This document shows positions 16,735 through 24,067 of a stretch of DNA of 46,694 bases, in pieces. The first letter of the stretch is position 1; each line of letters begins with the position of its first letter. The DNA comes from Pandoraea sp. (GTDB taxonomy: Bacteria; Pseudomonadota; Gammaproteobacteria; Burkholderiales; Burkholderiaceae): assembly GCA_031291335.1 (NCBI GenBank), contig JARLJF010000085.1:1-46694 (forward strand). Direction: 5' to 3'. Made by a program: the position numbers and the translations under genes. The notes under the pieces were generated by a model that searched no databases, had not been told where the DNA came from, and saw only the letters and a program-made list of their open reading frames with translations.

Positions 16735-17949
16735 ATGAGTGCCCCCCAAATCCTGCCCGCTGAGGCTGCCGAAGCATTGCCTCAGTCGTCCATTCCCGTC
16801 TGGCTTTCGTTCGTGGCGCTTGCCATGGGCGGCTTCGGTATCGGAACGGGCGAATTCGTCATCATGGGTTTGCTGCCCGACGTCGCCCATGGTCTGAACA
16901 TCACCATTCCGCAAGCTGGCCATGCGATCAGCACCTATGCGCTGGGTGTCGTGATCGGTGCGCCGCTGCTCGCCGTGCTCGGCGTGCGTTTGCCGCGTCG
17001 CGCCTTCCTGATCGCGCTCATGGCGATGTTTGCCGTCGGTAATCTGGCCAGCGCACTCGCGCCGAACTACGTCGCGCTGATTGTGCTGCGTTTCCTGAGC
17101 GGCCTGCCGCACGGGACCTATTTCGGGGTTGCCGCGCTGGTCGGGGCGTCGCTGGTGCCGCCGCATCGTCGTGTGCACGCCGTGGGGCAGGTCATGCTCG
17201 GTCTGACGCTCGCCACCCTCTTCGGTGTGCCGTTGGCCGCCGGCCTCGGTCAGTGGCTCGGCTGGCGTGCGGCGTTCGTGCTGGTCGGTATCATCGGCGC
17301 GATCACGACCGTGATGGTCTGGCGCTGGGTGCCGAATGCCCCGGCGCCGCATGGGGCGAGTCCGTTGCGCGAACTGAACGCACTGCGTAACCCGCAGGTG
17401 TGGCTGACGCTGGGTATCGGCGCCATCGGTTTCGGTGGCATGTTCGCGGTGTTCAGCTACATCAAGCCGACGCTCATGCAAGTCGCCGGTGTTCCCGAAA
17501 CCTGGGTGCCGTTCTACCTCGCGCTGTTCGGCGTGGGCATGGTGGCAGGCACGATCGTGGGCCCGCGTCTGGTGGCAGCGGCCTCCCTCATGCGCGCTAT
17601 TGGCGGCACGCTGATCTGGTCGGCGTTCCTGCTCGGGGCGTTCACGTTCACGGCGTCGAACCCGTGGCTGGCCGGTATCAACGTACTTGCCATCGGTACC
17701 ATCATCATCATCGGACCGGCGTTGCAGATCCGTCTGATGGATGTGGCGGGGGAAGCGCAGACGTTGGCGGCGGCGCTCAACCACTCAGCATTCAACATGG
17801 CCAATGCCGCCGGCGCATGGCTCGGCGGCGTGGCAATTTCTTCGGGTTACGGCTGGACGTCGACTGGTTGGGTCGGTGTTCTGCTGTCCTGCGCCGGCAT
17901 GCTGATGTTCTTCTGGGCGCGGCACGACGCCCGCCGGAAGGCCCGGTAA
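16735..17949 (+). CDS. MFS transporter of the AraJ/sugar-efflux (DHA1) type
   Basis: A 404-residue inner-membrane transporter with 12 predicted helices. The start of helix 1, GGFGIGTGEFVIMGLLPDVA, is typical of AraJ/YdhP-like exporters, and LPRRAFLIALMAMFAVGNL with LRFLSGLPHGTYFGVAALV covers motif A and helices 4-5. Substrates of such proteins (arabinose, purines, drugs) are not predictable from sequence. No clear ribosome binding site precedes ATG 16735. Its 3' end overlaps the convergent MATE gene by 103 bp, which is a large overlap. Confidence 0.92.
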   Translation: MSAPQILPAEAAEALPQSSIPVWLSFVALAMGGFGIGTGEFVIMGLLPDVAHGLNITIPQAGHAISTYALGVVIGAPLLAVLGVRLPRRAFLIALMAMFAVGNLASALAPNYVALIVLRFLSGLPHGTYFGVAALVGASLVPPHRRVHAVGQVMLGLTLATLFGVPLAAGLGQWLGWRAAFVLVGIIGAITTVMVWRWVPNAPAPHGASPLRELNALRNPQVWLTLGIGAIGFGGMFAVFSYIKPTLMQVAGVPETWVPFYLALFGVGMVAGTIVGPRLVAAASLMRAIGGTLIWSAFLLGAFTFTASNPWLAGINVLAIGTIIIIGPALQIRLMDVAGEAQTLAAALNHSAFNMANAAGAWLGGVAISSGYGWTSTGWVGVLLSCAGMLMFFWARHDARRKAR

Positions 17950-19277
17950 CACAGGCCCTGCATCGAAAACAGGGCGACGAAAGCGAGCGGATATGCCCAC
18001 CAGATCCCGGTGAGTCCGGCGATCCGCTCGAAGGCCATTGCGGCAGGGACTTCGATCCCCAGCAGCCCAATGACGCCCAGCAGCATCGGCATCCATACCT
18101 TTCCACTCGCACGCATTGCGCCGACCATAATCGCGGTCATGCCCATCAGCAATACGCTCCAGGCAACGATGTAGAGCAGGTGCGTGGCGAGCGTCAGCAC
18201 GGCCGGGTCGGTCAGGAACCCGCGCATGATCGTTGGGGCTGCCAGGCAGACCAGCACGATCAGACTCCCCGTCAATCCAAGATTGCAGAGAAAACCGGTG
18301 CGTACGATCGCGCCCACGCGCTCGCTGCGGCCCGCGCCGATGGCGTGGGCACACAAAATCGATGCGGTGATACCCAGCGTCATCACGGGCAACTGCAACC
18401 AGCTCATGACTTGCGTGACCGCCCCGTAGGCTGCCGTAGCATTCGCGCCGTGGCGGTTGACCATGCCGAGGAGCGCCATTTCGGCCAGGGCCATCGTGAA
18501 CATCTGCATGGCCGCCGGCACACCGATGCGCAGAATGCCGCGCGCCAGTGCCGGGTGCCATCGAACGGCTTGCCACAAGCCCTGATCGGGCGCGAGCGGG
18601 TGCCCTTTACGACGCCAGTAGGCCGCCATCCACACAAGCGCAATGCTGAATGCGAGCAGTGTCGAGGCGGCGGCGCTTGCCACGCCGAGCCGGGGGAACG
18701 GTCCCCAGCCGAAAATGAACGCTGGTGTGAACCCCAGTGAGAGCAGCGTGGCAATCAGCAAAGTGAAGAGCGGTGAGACGGCGTCGCCCGTGCCCCGACT
18801 CATGGATGTCGTGAGCCAGAGCAGGAAGATGATCGGCATGCCGATGAGCATCCAGCGCGCGTACAGGGTCGCGGCGTCGAACACGCTTGCAGGCGTGCCG
18901 AGGGCGCGCATGAGCGGCGTGGTGAACAGGCCGCCGAACACGCTGATGACGATACCTGCCGCGAACATCATCACGAGGGCCGTGCCCGCGATATTGCGTG
19001 CACGGGTCAGATCTCGTGCGCCCCATGCCTGCCCGATCATCACCGTCGCACCGGCCGACAGGCCGATCACGATGGCGAGCAGAAAGAAGAAGACGGGGAA
19101 GAACGCCGAGACGGCCGCGATGGCATCGGTGCCGATCAGGTGGCCGAGATAGATGCCGTCGACCGTGCCCGCAATCGACTGGAGCGCATTGGTCAGCATC
19201 ATCGGTACGGCAATCATGAGCCATGTGCGCCAGAGCGGGCGCGGCGGCGCTGGCGGCGGGGAAGTGGGTTGCGTCAT
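17847..19277 (-). CDS. MATE family multidrug/cation antiporter
   Basis: A 476-residue exporter with 12 hydrophobic segments. PMMLTNALQSIAGTVDGIYLG in helix 1 and VIGLSAGATVMIGQAWGARD are the first-half MATE motifs, and the second half repeats the pattern (VPAAMQMFTMALAEMALLGM). AAGGAA precedes the ATG at 19277. The last 30 residues (after YRAFRRASCRA) are hydrophilic, without family similarity, and are encoded opposite the end of the MFS gene, so they may result from loss of an earlier stop codon. The DUF2239 gene lies upstream in the same direction, 184 bp away, and the two could share the operator-controlled promoter at 20112-20159. Confidence 0.93.
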   Translation of the reverse strand: MTQPTSPPPAPPRPLWRTWLMIAVPMMLTNALQSIAGTVDGIYLGHLIGTDAIAAVSAFFPVFFFLLAIVIGLSAGATVMIGQAWGARDLTRARNIAGTALVMMFAAGIVISVFGGLFTTPLMRALGTPASVFDAATLYARWMLIGMPIIFLLWLTTSMSRGTGDAVSPLFTLLIATLLSLGFTPAFIFGWGPFPRLGVASAAASTLLAFSIALVWMAAYWRRKGHPLAPDQGLWQAVRWHPALARGILRIGVPAAMQMFTMALAEMALLGMVNRHGANATAAYGAVTQVMSWLQLPVMTLGITASILCAHAIGAGRSERVGAIVRTGFLCNLGLTGSLIVLVCLAAPTIMRGFLTDPAVLTLATHLLYIVAWSVLLMGMTAIMVGAMRASGKVWMPMLLGVIGLLGIEVPAAMAFERIAGLTGIWWAYPLAFVALFSMQGLCYRAFRRASCRAQKNISMPAQDSRTPTQPVDVQP

Positions 19278-19431
19278 GGTCTGGATTCCTTGGTCAAGTC
19301 CTGAACGGGACGGGTGATGAAAGCGACAGGCAAAGCGGTGCCCATCCGATGCGGCGGTCCGCCCGGTGAGCCGTGAAATCGGGGAGTCTGGGCGCGGGAG
19401 CGCGCCCGAGGACGGGGGAGGCTTAGGCCTC

Positions 19432-19467
19432 CTATGCGTCCTTATGCAGACTTATGCATCTTTATGC
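19432..19467. repeat. Four-copy 10-bp direct repeat giving stop codons in all frames
   Basis: TATGC recurs at 19433, 19443, 19453 and 19463, with the surrounding decamer roughly TTATGCRKCY. On the minus strand this reads GCATAA three times and then GCATAG at 10-bp steps, starting with the real stop codon of the DUF2239 gene. Because 10 is not a multiple of 3, the four stop codons fall in all three frames. The exact helical periodicity would also suit a repeated protein binding site. Confidence 0.6.
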
Positions 19468-20073
19468 GGCGTCGTCGACCAGATCGTCCGTGGATGCGAG
19501 CCGAAGCAGATGCGTGCGAACGTCTTCAGGCCAACTGACGATTCGTTTGCCCAATGCGTCGAGGTCATGCGCAAAGAGCGCGCGGGAAGCCTCTTCGAAT
19601 TCCGGCAAATCGCCCGCGATGGTCGACATGAAGCCGTAAGCCCGCTCTTGTGCGCGACGCAGCAAGTCTCGTCCGGCATGCTTGCGGCGCGCTTCGTCCA
19701 CCAGCTTGCGCAAGACGACGGATGCGCCCCCCGGCTGCTGCGCCAGCCAATCCCAATGACGCGGCAACAACGTGACTTCGCGCGCCACGACGCCGAGCTT
19801 GGGCCGACCTCGTCCTTTGGCGGGGGCCACATCGGAGGTGGCAACTGTCGCGGCGACGGCCGCCGAGGCGGGATAGCGCGCACGAATGTCGGCCGCTGTC
19901 CCGCGCACGTCGACATCGCGAGTGTCGCCGCTCAGGTCGTCAAAGATCAGCACCGAGGCGTGCGGATCGGCAATCATCGCGTGCTGGAAAGCAATGGCAG
20001 CGTCGGCGAGCGTACCGGACGCAATGCGACGCATGTCGCGGAAGACGGTATATCCGAGGGAATTGGTAGGCAC
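19462..20073 (-). CDS. DUF2239 family protein
   Basis: A 203-residue cytoplasmic protein of the uncharacterised DUF2239 family. The most conserved part is GRGRPKLGVVAREVTLLPRH followed by WDWLAQQPGGAS and LRKLVDEARR, with YGFMSTIAGDLPEFEEASRALFA nearer the C-terminus. The GRGRPKLG segment resembles an AT-hook, so DNA binding is conceivable but not shown. The start is GTG at 20073, with GGAG 7 nt upstream. The promoter (20113-20141) is tightly embraced by two palindromic operators. Function is unknown. Confidence 0.88.
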   Translation of the reverse strand: MPTNSLGYTVFRDMRRIASGTLADAAIAFQHAMIADPHASVLIFDDLSGDTRDVDVRGTAADIRARYPASAAVAATVATSDVAPAKGRGRPKLGVVAREVTLLPRHWDWLAQQPGGASVVLRKLVDEARRKHAGRDLLRRAQERAYGFMSTIAGDLPEFEEASRALFAHDLDALGKRIVSWPEDVRTHLLRLASTDDLVDDAA

Positions 20074-20111
20074 GGCTGACTCCGGTGACGATGGAAAAGT
20101 CGGTACCGGCG

Positions 20112-20159
20112 AATATTACCCGGGTGTTATTTGAATTGCAATATCACCCGGGTAATATT
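20112..20159 (-). promoter_or_regulatory. Operator-flanked promoter of the DUF2239 gene
   Basis: Reading leftwards, TTGCAA (20136-20141), a 17-bp spacer and TAATAT (20113-20118) form a near-ideal promoter ending about 40 bp before the start codon. Two copies of a 20-bp palindrome, approximately AATATYACCCGGGTRATATT, are centred 28 bp apart at ACCCGGGT 20118-20125 and 20146-20153; the first covers the -10 and the second abuts the -35. The outer arms (20112-20126 and 20145-20159) also form a perfect 15-bp inverted repeat. This is the layout of a tightly repressed promoter; the repressor is not in view. Confidence 0.75.
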
Positions 20160-20192
20160 TTGTGTGCTATCGGAAATGCGTTGAGGGGGAGT

Positions 20193-21488
20193 TCAGGCTG
20201 TCAGCGCAACGCCACCGTTCAGGCGCTCGAGTACGGTGGCTCGCACAGTGGCGGGGGCGTCTTCGAGCAGTGCGGGCCATTTGGCCTGCGCCTCGCGGAC
20301 GGTCTCGCGCGCGATGGTCGTCAACCGGCTGACGCGAAGGAGTCCGGCGCCCCTGAGCAGCCCTTCCAGCGCGTTCCAGTCGAAGGCCCGCAATGTCTTG
20401 TCGATCGCGCGATTCACGCCGTAGTGCGATTCGGGGACATCGTGGAAGAAGGCCGCGACGCACACCGGGTCGTACACCGGGGCCAACTGCGGCGTATGGG
20501 CGTCGGGATACGTCAGCGCCCAGTTCTTGAGATGGGCGTCAGTGTTGCCGAGCAGGATGAAGGCGATCAGACGGCGCAGAAACTCGCGCACATCCCGCAC
20601 GGGTTCGCCGGACAGTTGATCGAGTACCCGCATCATCGTCGTGTAGTCGATGTCGAGCCCGCGCCCGTACTTGCTGCGCGGTGGATATTGCAGCACCTGC
20701 GCGAACTCTTCCATGTGCACGCGGCGTCCGTCGGGCAGCCGGTCGAAGCGAGGTACCGCGAGGATGTGTTCGAACGGTACCTGTTCGGGCAGGTCGGCAT
20801 CACGCCGCGAGATGATCTCGGCCTTGGCGCAATCCAGATCGAGGGCTTCGCACAGCCGATAGCCCGTGAATTCGTTTTCGACGAGATCCGGATGACGCGT
20901 TGTCGGCAACTTGAGAATGACCGAGCCTGCACGCCCCTGACGTTTGACGACGTAGCGCCGTCCGTCGCGCACGGCGGAGAACTTCGTCACCACGCCGGGC
21001 AGCGACGCGGCGTCTTCTACCGGCGTATCGACGAACCCCGGTTCCACCATTTCGAGGCCAAGGGCCGTGTGCCAGCGGTGCACGACATCCGGTACTCCTT
21101 CGCGCGCCGGCACAGGCTCGACTTCGAGCGCGCCCATCAGGTCGTGACCTGCCGCGGCCAGCAGCTCGAACTCGTCGTCAGGGCTGCAGCGGCGCTCGGC
21201 GGCGAGGCGTTCACGGTTATGGCCTTCAGGCAACAGATTCTCGAAGTACACCGGCCAGCGGCCATCGGTACGCACGAGACGCGCATCCTGGGGCGACGCG
21301 AGAATCTCCCGCGTGGCGGTCTCGTCGGCGCCGCGATAGGCGAGCGAGAGGACCGGCCGCTTGGCATCGGCAATGTAGTTCTCGTCGAACGACATGCGCA
21401 GGATGTCACCGTATTGAGACAGATAGCCGACGGCGCGCCGCGTGCCGTCGGGCATGTGCAGATAGGCGCGCAGATATTTGATGTTCAT
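20193..21488 (-). CDS. hipA: HipA-family serine/threonine kinase toxin
   Basis: A 431-residue kinase of the HipA family, the toxin of type II HipBA modules; E. coli HipA phosphorylates glutamyl-tRNA synthetase and induces persistence. The N-terminal subdomain (VGYLSQYGDILRMSFDENYI, YFENLLPEGHNRERLA) and kinase core are present. The catalytic loop is NTDAHLKN (315-322, catalytic Asp317), the DFG-like metal site is in LAPVYDPV, and SVILKLPT supplies the ATP-binding Lys. ATG 21488 is used because MNIKYLRAYLHMPDGTRRAV matches the usual N-terminus. hipB ends 34 bp upstream, giving antitoxin-toxin order. No disabling mutation is seen. Confidence 0.93.
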   Translation of the reverse strand: MNIKYLRAYLHMPDGTRRAVGYLSQYGDILRMSFDENYIADAKRPVLSLAYRGADETATREILASPQDARLVRTDGRWPVYFENLLPEGHNRERLAAERRCSPDDEFELLAAAGHDLMGALEVEPVPAREGVPDVVHRWHTALGLEMVEPGFVDTPVEDAASLPGVVTKFSAVRDGRRYVVKRQGRAGSVILKLPTTRHPDLVENEFTGYRLCEALDLDCAKAEIISRRDADLPEQVPFEHILAVPRFDRLPDGRRVHMEEFAQVLQYPPRSKYGRGLDIDYTTMMRVLDQLSGEPVRDVREFLRRLIAFILLGNTDAHLKNWALTYPDAHTPQLAPVYDPVCVAAFFHDVPESHYGVNRAIDKTLRAFDWNALEGLLRGAGLLRVSRLTTIARETVREAQAKWPALLEDAPATVRATVLERLNGGVALTA

Positions 21489-21522
21489 GGGCGGAGGTCC
21501 GACGCCGGGGCGAGTGAATGGG

Positions 21523-21819
21523 TTATCGGGCGAGCGTCTCGACAATGGAGGGCGGGGCGGAAATGCCGCTGGGTTGCGAGAGGTATTTGCCGCCGGAGCG
21601 CAGGAACGCCTCGACCTCTTGCCGCAGACTGGCTGGCACGAGCATGGGTTCGAGCCCAAGCGCGCGCGCTGATTCCAGCACGGTCGACATGCGGGGGTCG
21701 AGCACGCCGGACTCCATCTTTTGTACGGTCATGCGCGACAGCCCGGCCCGATCGGCCAGTTCCGCCTGTGTCATGGTGGCATCCTTGCGAGCCACTACCA
21801 GCGATTCCATGAAGCTCAT
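21523..21819 (-). CDS. hipB: HipB-like helix-turn-helix antitoxin
   Basis: A 98-residue XRE-type DNA-binding protein; HTH residues about 15-70 include TMTQAELADRAGLSRMTVQK and VLESARALGLEPMLVP. It precedes hipA on the same strand, the normal antitoxin position, so it should bind and neutralise HipA and repress the operon. The AT-rich stretch upstream (21845-21934) carries several inverted repeats that could be its operators. Confidence 0.9.
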   Translation of the reverse strand: MSFMESLVVARKDATMTQAELADRAGLSRMTVQKMESGVLDPRMSTVLESARALGLEPMLVPASLRQEVEAFLRSGGKYLSQPSGISAPPSIVETLAR

Positions 21820-21844
21820 GATGATGTGCTTTTATCGGAGAATG

Positions 21845-21934
21845 ATGCTTTATCTTAGCATTTCTTCGAGCGCACTTCACTGAAAAGCTAATAAAAAATA
21901 GCTTTTATGATAAAAAGATAACAATCGTTATCAT
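21845..21934 (-). promoter_or_regulatory. AT-rich control region of hipBA with inverted repeats
   Basis: Three dyads are visible: ATGCT/AGCAT (21845-21861, 7-bp spacer), AAAAGCTA/TAGCTTTT (21883-21906, 8-bp spacer) and GATAAC/GTTATC (21917-21932, 4-bp spacer), the last extended by ATGATAA/TTATCAT (21907-21934). The stretch is far richer in A+T than its surroundings and likely holds the hipBA promoter. The last dyad superficially resembles a Fur box but with wrong spacing. Confidence 0.5.
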
Positions 21935-22350
21935 TAATCCTCTCGGCCAGTATGTACCTTGCCGCGCGACGCCTTGACGCGAGCGCGACCCTGCTTGGCG
22001 TCCCGTCGGCGCAGTTGGCTGCCGAGTGTGGGCCGGGTCGGAACACGGCGGCGGGGCGGCACGGCAGCGGCATCGACCAGCGCTTGCAGGCGTGCCAGCG
22101 CGTCGGCCCGGTTGAGTTCCTGTGACCGGTGTTGTTGAGCCTTGATGACGATGATGCCGTCCTGCGTGATGCGGTGATCGAGCCGGGAGAGCAGGCGGGC
22201 TTTCACGTCGTCCGGCAACGACGAGCGCATGACGTCGAAGCGGAGATGGATGGCACTGGAGACTTTGTTGACGTTCTGGCCACCGGCGCCCTGCGAGCGC
22301 ATGGCGGTGAGTTCAACGTCTTCGGGAGCAATGAGGATGCGACGGTTCAT
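21934..22350 (-). CDS. arfB: Peptidyl-tRNA hydrolase ArfB (YaeJ), ribosome rescue factor
   Basis: A 138-residue release-factor-like hydrolase that frees ribosomes stalled without a stop codon. The catalytic GGQ is at 23-25 in RSQGAGGQNVNK, followed by VSSAIHLRFDV and DHRITQDGIIVIKAQQHRSQ, and the tail is strongly basic (PPRRRVPTRPTLGSQLRRRD), as required to insert into the empty mRNA channel. The start Met (22350) gives the usual MNRRILIAPEDVEL N-terminus; no good ribosome binding site is evident. Its stop lies at the edge of the hipBA control region. Confidence 0.95.
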   Translation of the reverse strand: MNRRILIAPEDVELTAMRSQGAGGQNVNKVSSAIHLRFDVMRSSLPDDVKARLLSRLDHRITQDGIIVIKAQQHRSQELNRADALARLQALVDAAAVPPRRRVPTRPTLGSQLRRRDAKQGRARVKASRGKVHTGRED

Positions 22351-22454
22351 GGCGCAAGGATAACGTTCTCGCCGTATTGCCCACAAGCGCGTCTGGACGG
22401 ACGGCGCCGGAATGGGTATCCGGCGCCGTTGAGCTCAGGAATGGTTCGAACGTG

Positions 22455-23210
22455 TTAGCGCGGAGCCGCCACGACGACGAATTGCACCGTCGTGCCCGAG
22501 TAGATCGGCTGGTACCACGTACCCCCGCAGTGTTGATAGGCCACGTTGTTGACGACCGTGCTCACGCAACTCGGCGGTATCGAGGCGACCGTCGAACCGA
22601 TGATCGCTGCCGACACACCGATGGTGACTGCCGCTGCCACGGGGTCGTACCATCCGCCACCCCAATACGGCGGTGGAGGTGGAGGCGGCGGCGGCGGTGG
22701 GGGCGGATGCGGTCCTGGCCCCGGTCCCGGTCCGGGCGGTGGAGGCGGAGGATGGGGGCCCGGCCCTGGACCCGGACCTGGACCTGGACCTGGACCTGGA
22801 CCTGGACCGGGTGGGTGGGGTTCGGGGCCCGGACCCGGAGGATGAGGTCCCGGATTGGGTGACGGATTTGGGCCGGGATGCGGCCCGGGTTGTGGTCCCG
22901 GTCCCGGGGGCTGACCGCCCGTATGCGGCGGGCCGCCCGAAGGTCCTCCGGCGTTGGCGTGCATGGGGGCACTGCCTCGCTGTCCACCCGCGCCAAAGTT
23001 GCCTTCGTGCGGCGCGCTGCCGCCATGGAAACCGCCGCCCCCTCCATGCAGGCTGGTGCGGGCGCCTCCACGGAAACCGAATCCGTGACTGGCGGTGGAT
23101 GTCAGGGCAAGCACGGTTGCGGCGGCGATACACGTCGCGCGGGCGAATGCCGGCGCCCGAAATTTGCGGGGTTTCCCAATGATCGACGCGTCAGAAGTCG
23201 TTCGTGTCAT
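22455..23210 (-). CDS. Secreted proline/glycine-rich protein
   Basis: A 251-residue exported protein whose start ATG (23210) overlaps the preceding DUF2092 stop (ATGA) and has AGGAGG upstream, so the pair is translationally coupled. A signal-like segment (about 18-42) leads to Gly/His-rich sequence, then a long run of Pro-Gly dipeptides and poly-proline (about residues 95-195). The C-terminus is structured: YWGGGWYDPVAAAVTIGVSA, a Cys pair in SCVSTVVNNVAYQHCGGTWY, and QPIYSGTTVQFVVV. I recognise the C-terminal pattern from uncharacterised exported proteins of Burkholderiales but know no function. The repeats make its length prone to change. Confidence 0.8.
   Translation of the reverse strand: MTRTTSDASIIGKPRKFRAPAFARATCIAAATVLALTSTASHGFGFRGGARTSLHGGGGGFHGGSAPHEGNFGAGGQRGSAPMHANAGGPSGGPPHTGGQPPGPGPQPGPHPGPNPSPNPGPHPPGPGPEPHPPGPGPGPGPGPGPGPGPGPHPPPPPPGPGPGPGPHPPPPPPPPPPPPPYWGGGWYDPVAAAVTIGVSAAIIGSTVASIPPSCVSTVVNNVAYQHCGGTWYQPIYSGTTVQFVVVAAPR
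22768..22808. repeat. GGACCT hexanucleotide tandem repeat inside the Pro/Gly-rich gene
   Basis: Five perfect GGACCT units (22774-22803), flanked by one degenerate unit on the left (GGACCC) and a partial one on the right, encode Pro-Gly dipeptides on the minus strand. As the unit is 6 bp, slippage would add or remove dipeptides without a frameshift. Confidence 0.85.
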
Positions 23211-24067
23211 TGCGAACCTCCTGCGGCGGGCGCGCCTTCCTGCATGGCAGAGGGCGGTCGCATCTCGATGCGCTGCGCGCCGGCGGGTGCCTGATAGGTG
23301 AAGGTTCCCGCCGGAAACGTCGGATTCACGTTCCAGCGGTAATTCACAGCGTGCTGCGGACGCGAGGGTTGCGACGTATCCGTAATCACGAAGCGGCACG
23401 GCAACGGACGCGACCCGGCCCGAATCCACAATTCCCAATCGACGTCGGGTTGTTGAAAGGCGTAATGGTTGCACCATTCGCCACCCACCCGGTCGAGCCC
23501 GATAAACAGGGCAGAGCGCAGTTGCGCGACATCATCGGGGTCCATGCCCCAATAGAAAAGGTCTGCCAATGGCATGCCGACCCCATATTTCTGGTCGATA
23601 TCACGAATTAATTCGTCGATGGTCGGCGGCGCGCTCGCCTGACTGTAAAAGCGCTTGCCTTGCGTTTGTTCATACAGCGTAAAAGTCTTGCCGTCATAGA
23701 CGAAGCCGCGATTGCGTGTCTGACCGGTCACGACCGCGCGCACCTTATCGGGACGCTGAACGGACAGTTCCGTGCGATGCAGAAAGCCCACATTCTGACC
23801 GGTGCTCAATACGGCATCGGTGACCGAATCGGCGTCGACGTGAAAACGTTTCAGCGAGCGCAAATATCGGCTCATTGCCGTTAATGCATCGACGGCGCCT
23901 TGCTGCATTTCCGGCATGCCTTGCGCGGGCGGGGTGCTGTCCGAGGCCGGCGCCTGCGCCAGTGCGGGCATGGCGCCGAGCAGAATACTTGTCAGGAGGG
24001 CGAGCGCAGCCCGCCGGGGCGGGGTTCGTCGGCTAAAGCAAAAACGTCGGGAAGACGGGATTGGCAC
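23207..24067 (-). CDS. DUF2092 family exported protein
   Basis: A 286-residue protein with a signal peptide (AALALLTSILLGAMPALAQA, about 20-39) and a DUF2092 domain over most of the rest: DALTAMSRYLRSLKRFHVDA, FLHRTELSVQRPDKVRAVV, YDGKTFTLYEQTQGKRFYSQ and FYWGMDPDDVAQLRSALFIG. The fold is related to LolA/LolB-type lipoprotein carriers and periplasmic localisation is expected, but the ligand is unknown. GTG at 24067 is used as start because GAGGT lies 7 nt upstream. It is coupled to the Pro/Gly-rich gene by an ATGA overlap, so the two products probably act together. Confidence 0.88.
   Translation of the reverse strand: MPIPSSRRFCFSRRTPPRRAALALLTSILLGAMPALAQAPASDSTPPAQGMPEMQQGAVDALTAMSRYLRSLKRFHVDADSVTDAVLSTGQNVGFLHRTELSVQRPDKVRAVVTGQTRNRGFVYDGKTFTLYEQTQGKRFYSQASAPPTIDELIRDIDQKYGVGMPLADLFYWGMDPDDVAQLRSALFIGLDRVGGEWCNHYAFQQPDVDWELWIRAGSRPLPCRFVITDTSQPSRPQHAVNYRWNVNPTFPAGTFTYQAPAGAQRIEMRPPSAMQEGAPAAGGSQ

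Noticed and set aside
21917..21934. Genuine Fur box
   Set aside because: The arms fit only partly (4-bp instead of 1-bp centre) and no iron gene is adjacent, so it is reported only as a possibility.
22670..22870. CRISPR or intergenic satellite
   Set aside because: The repeats are in frame within a supported gene and encode Pro-Gly and poly-Pro; there are no spacers.
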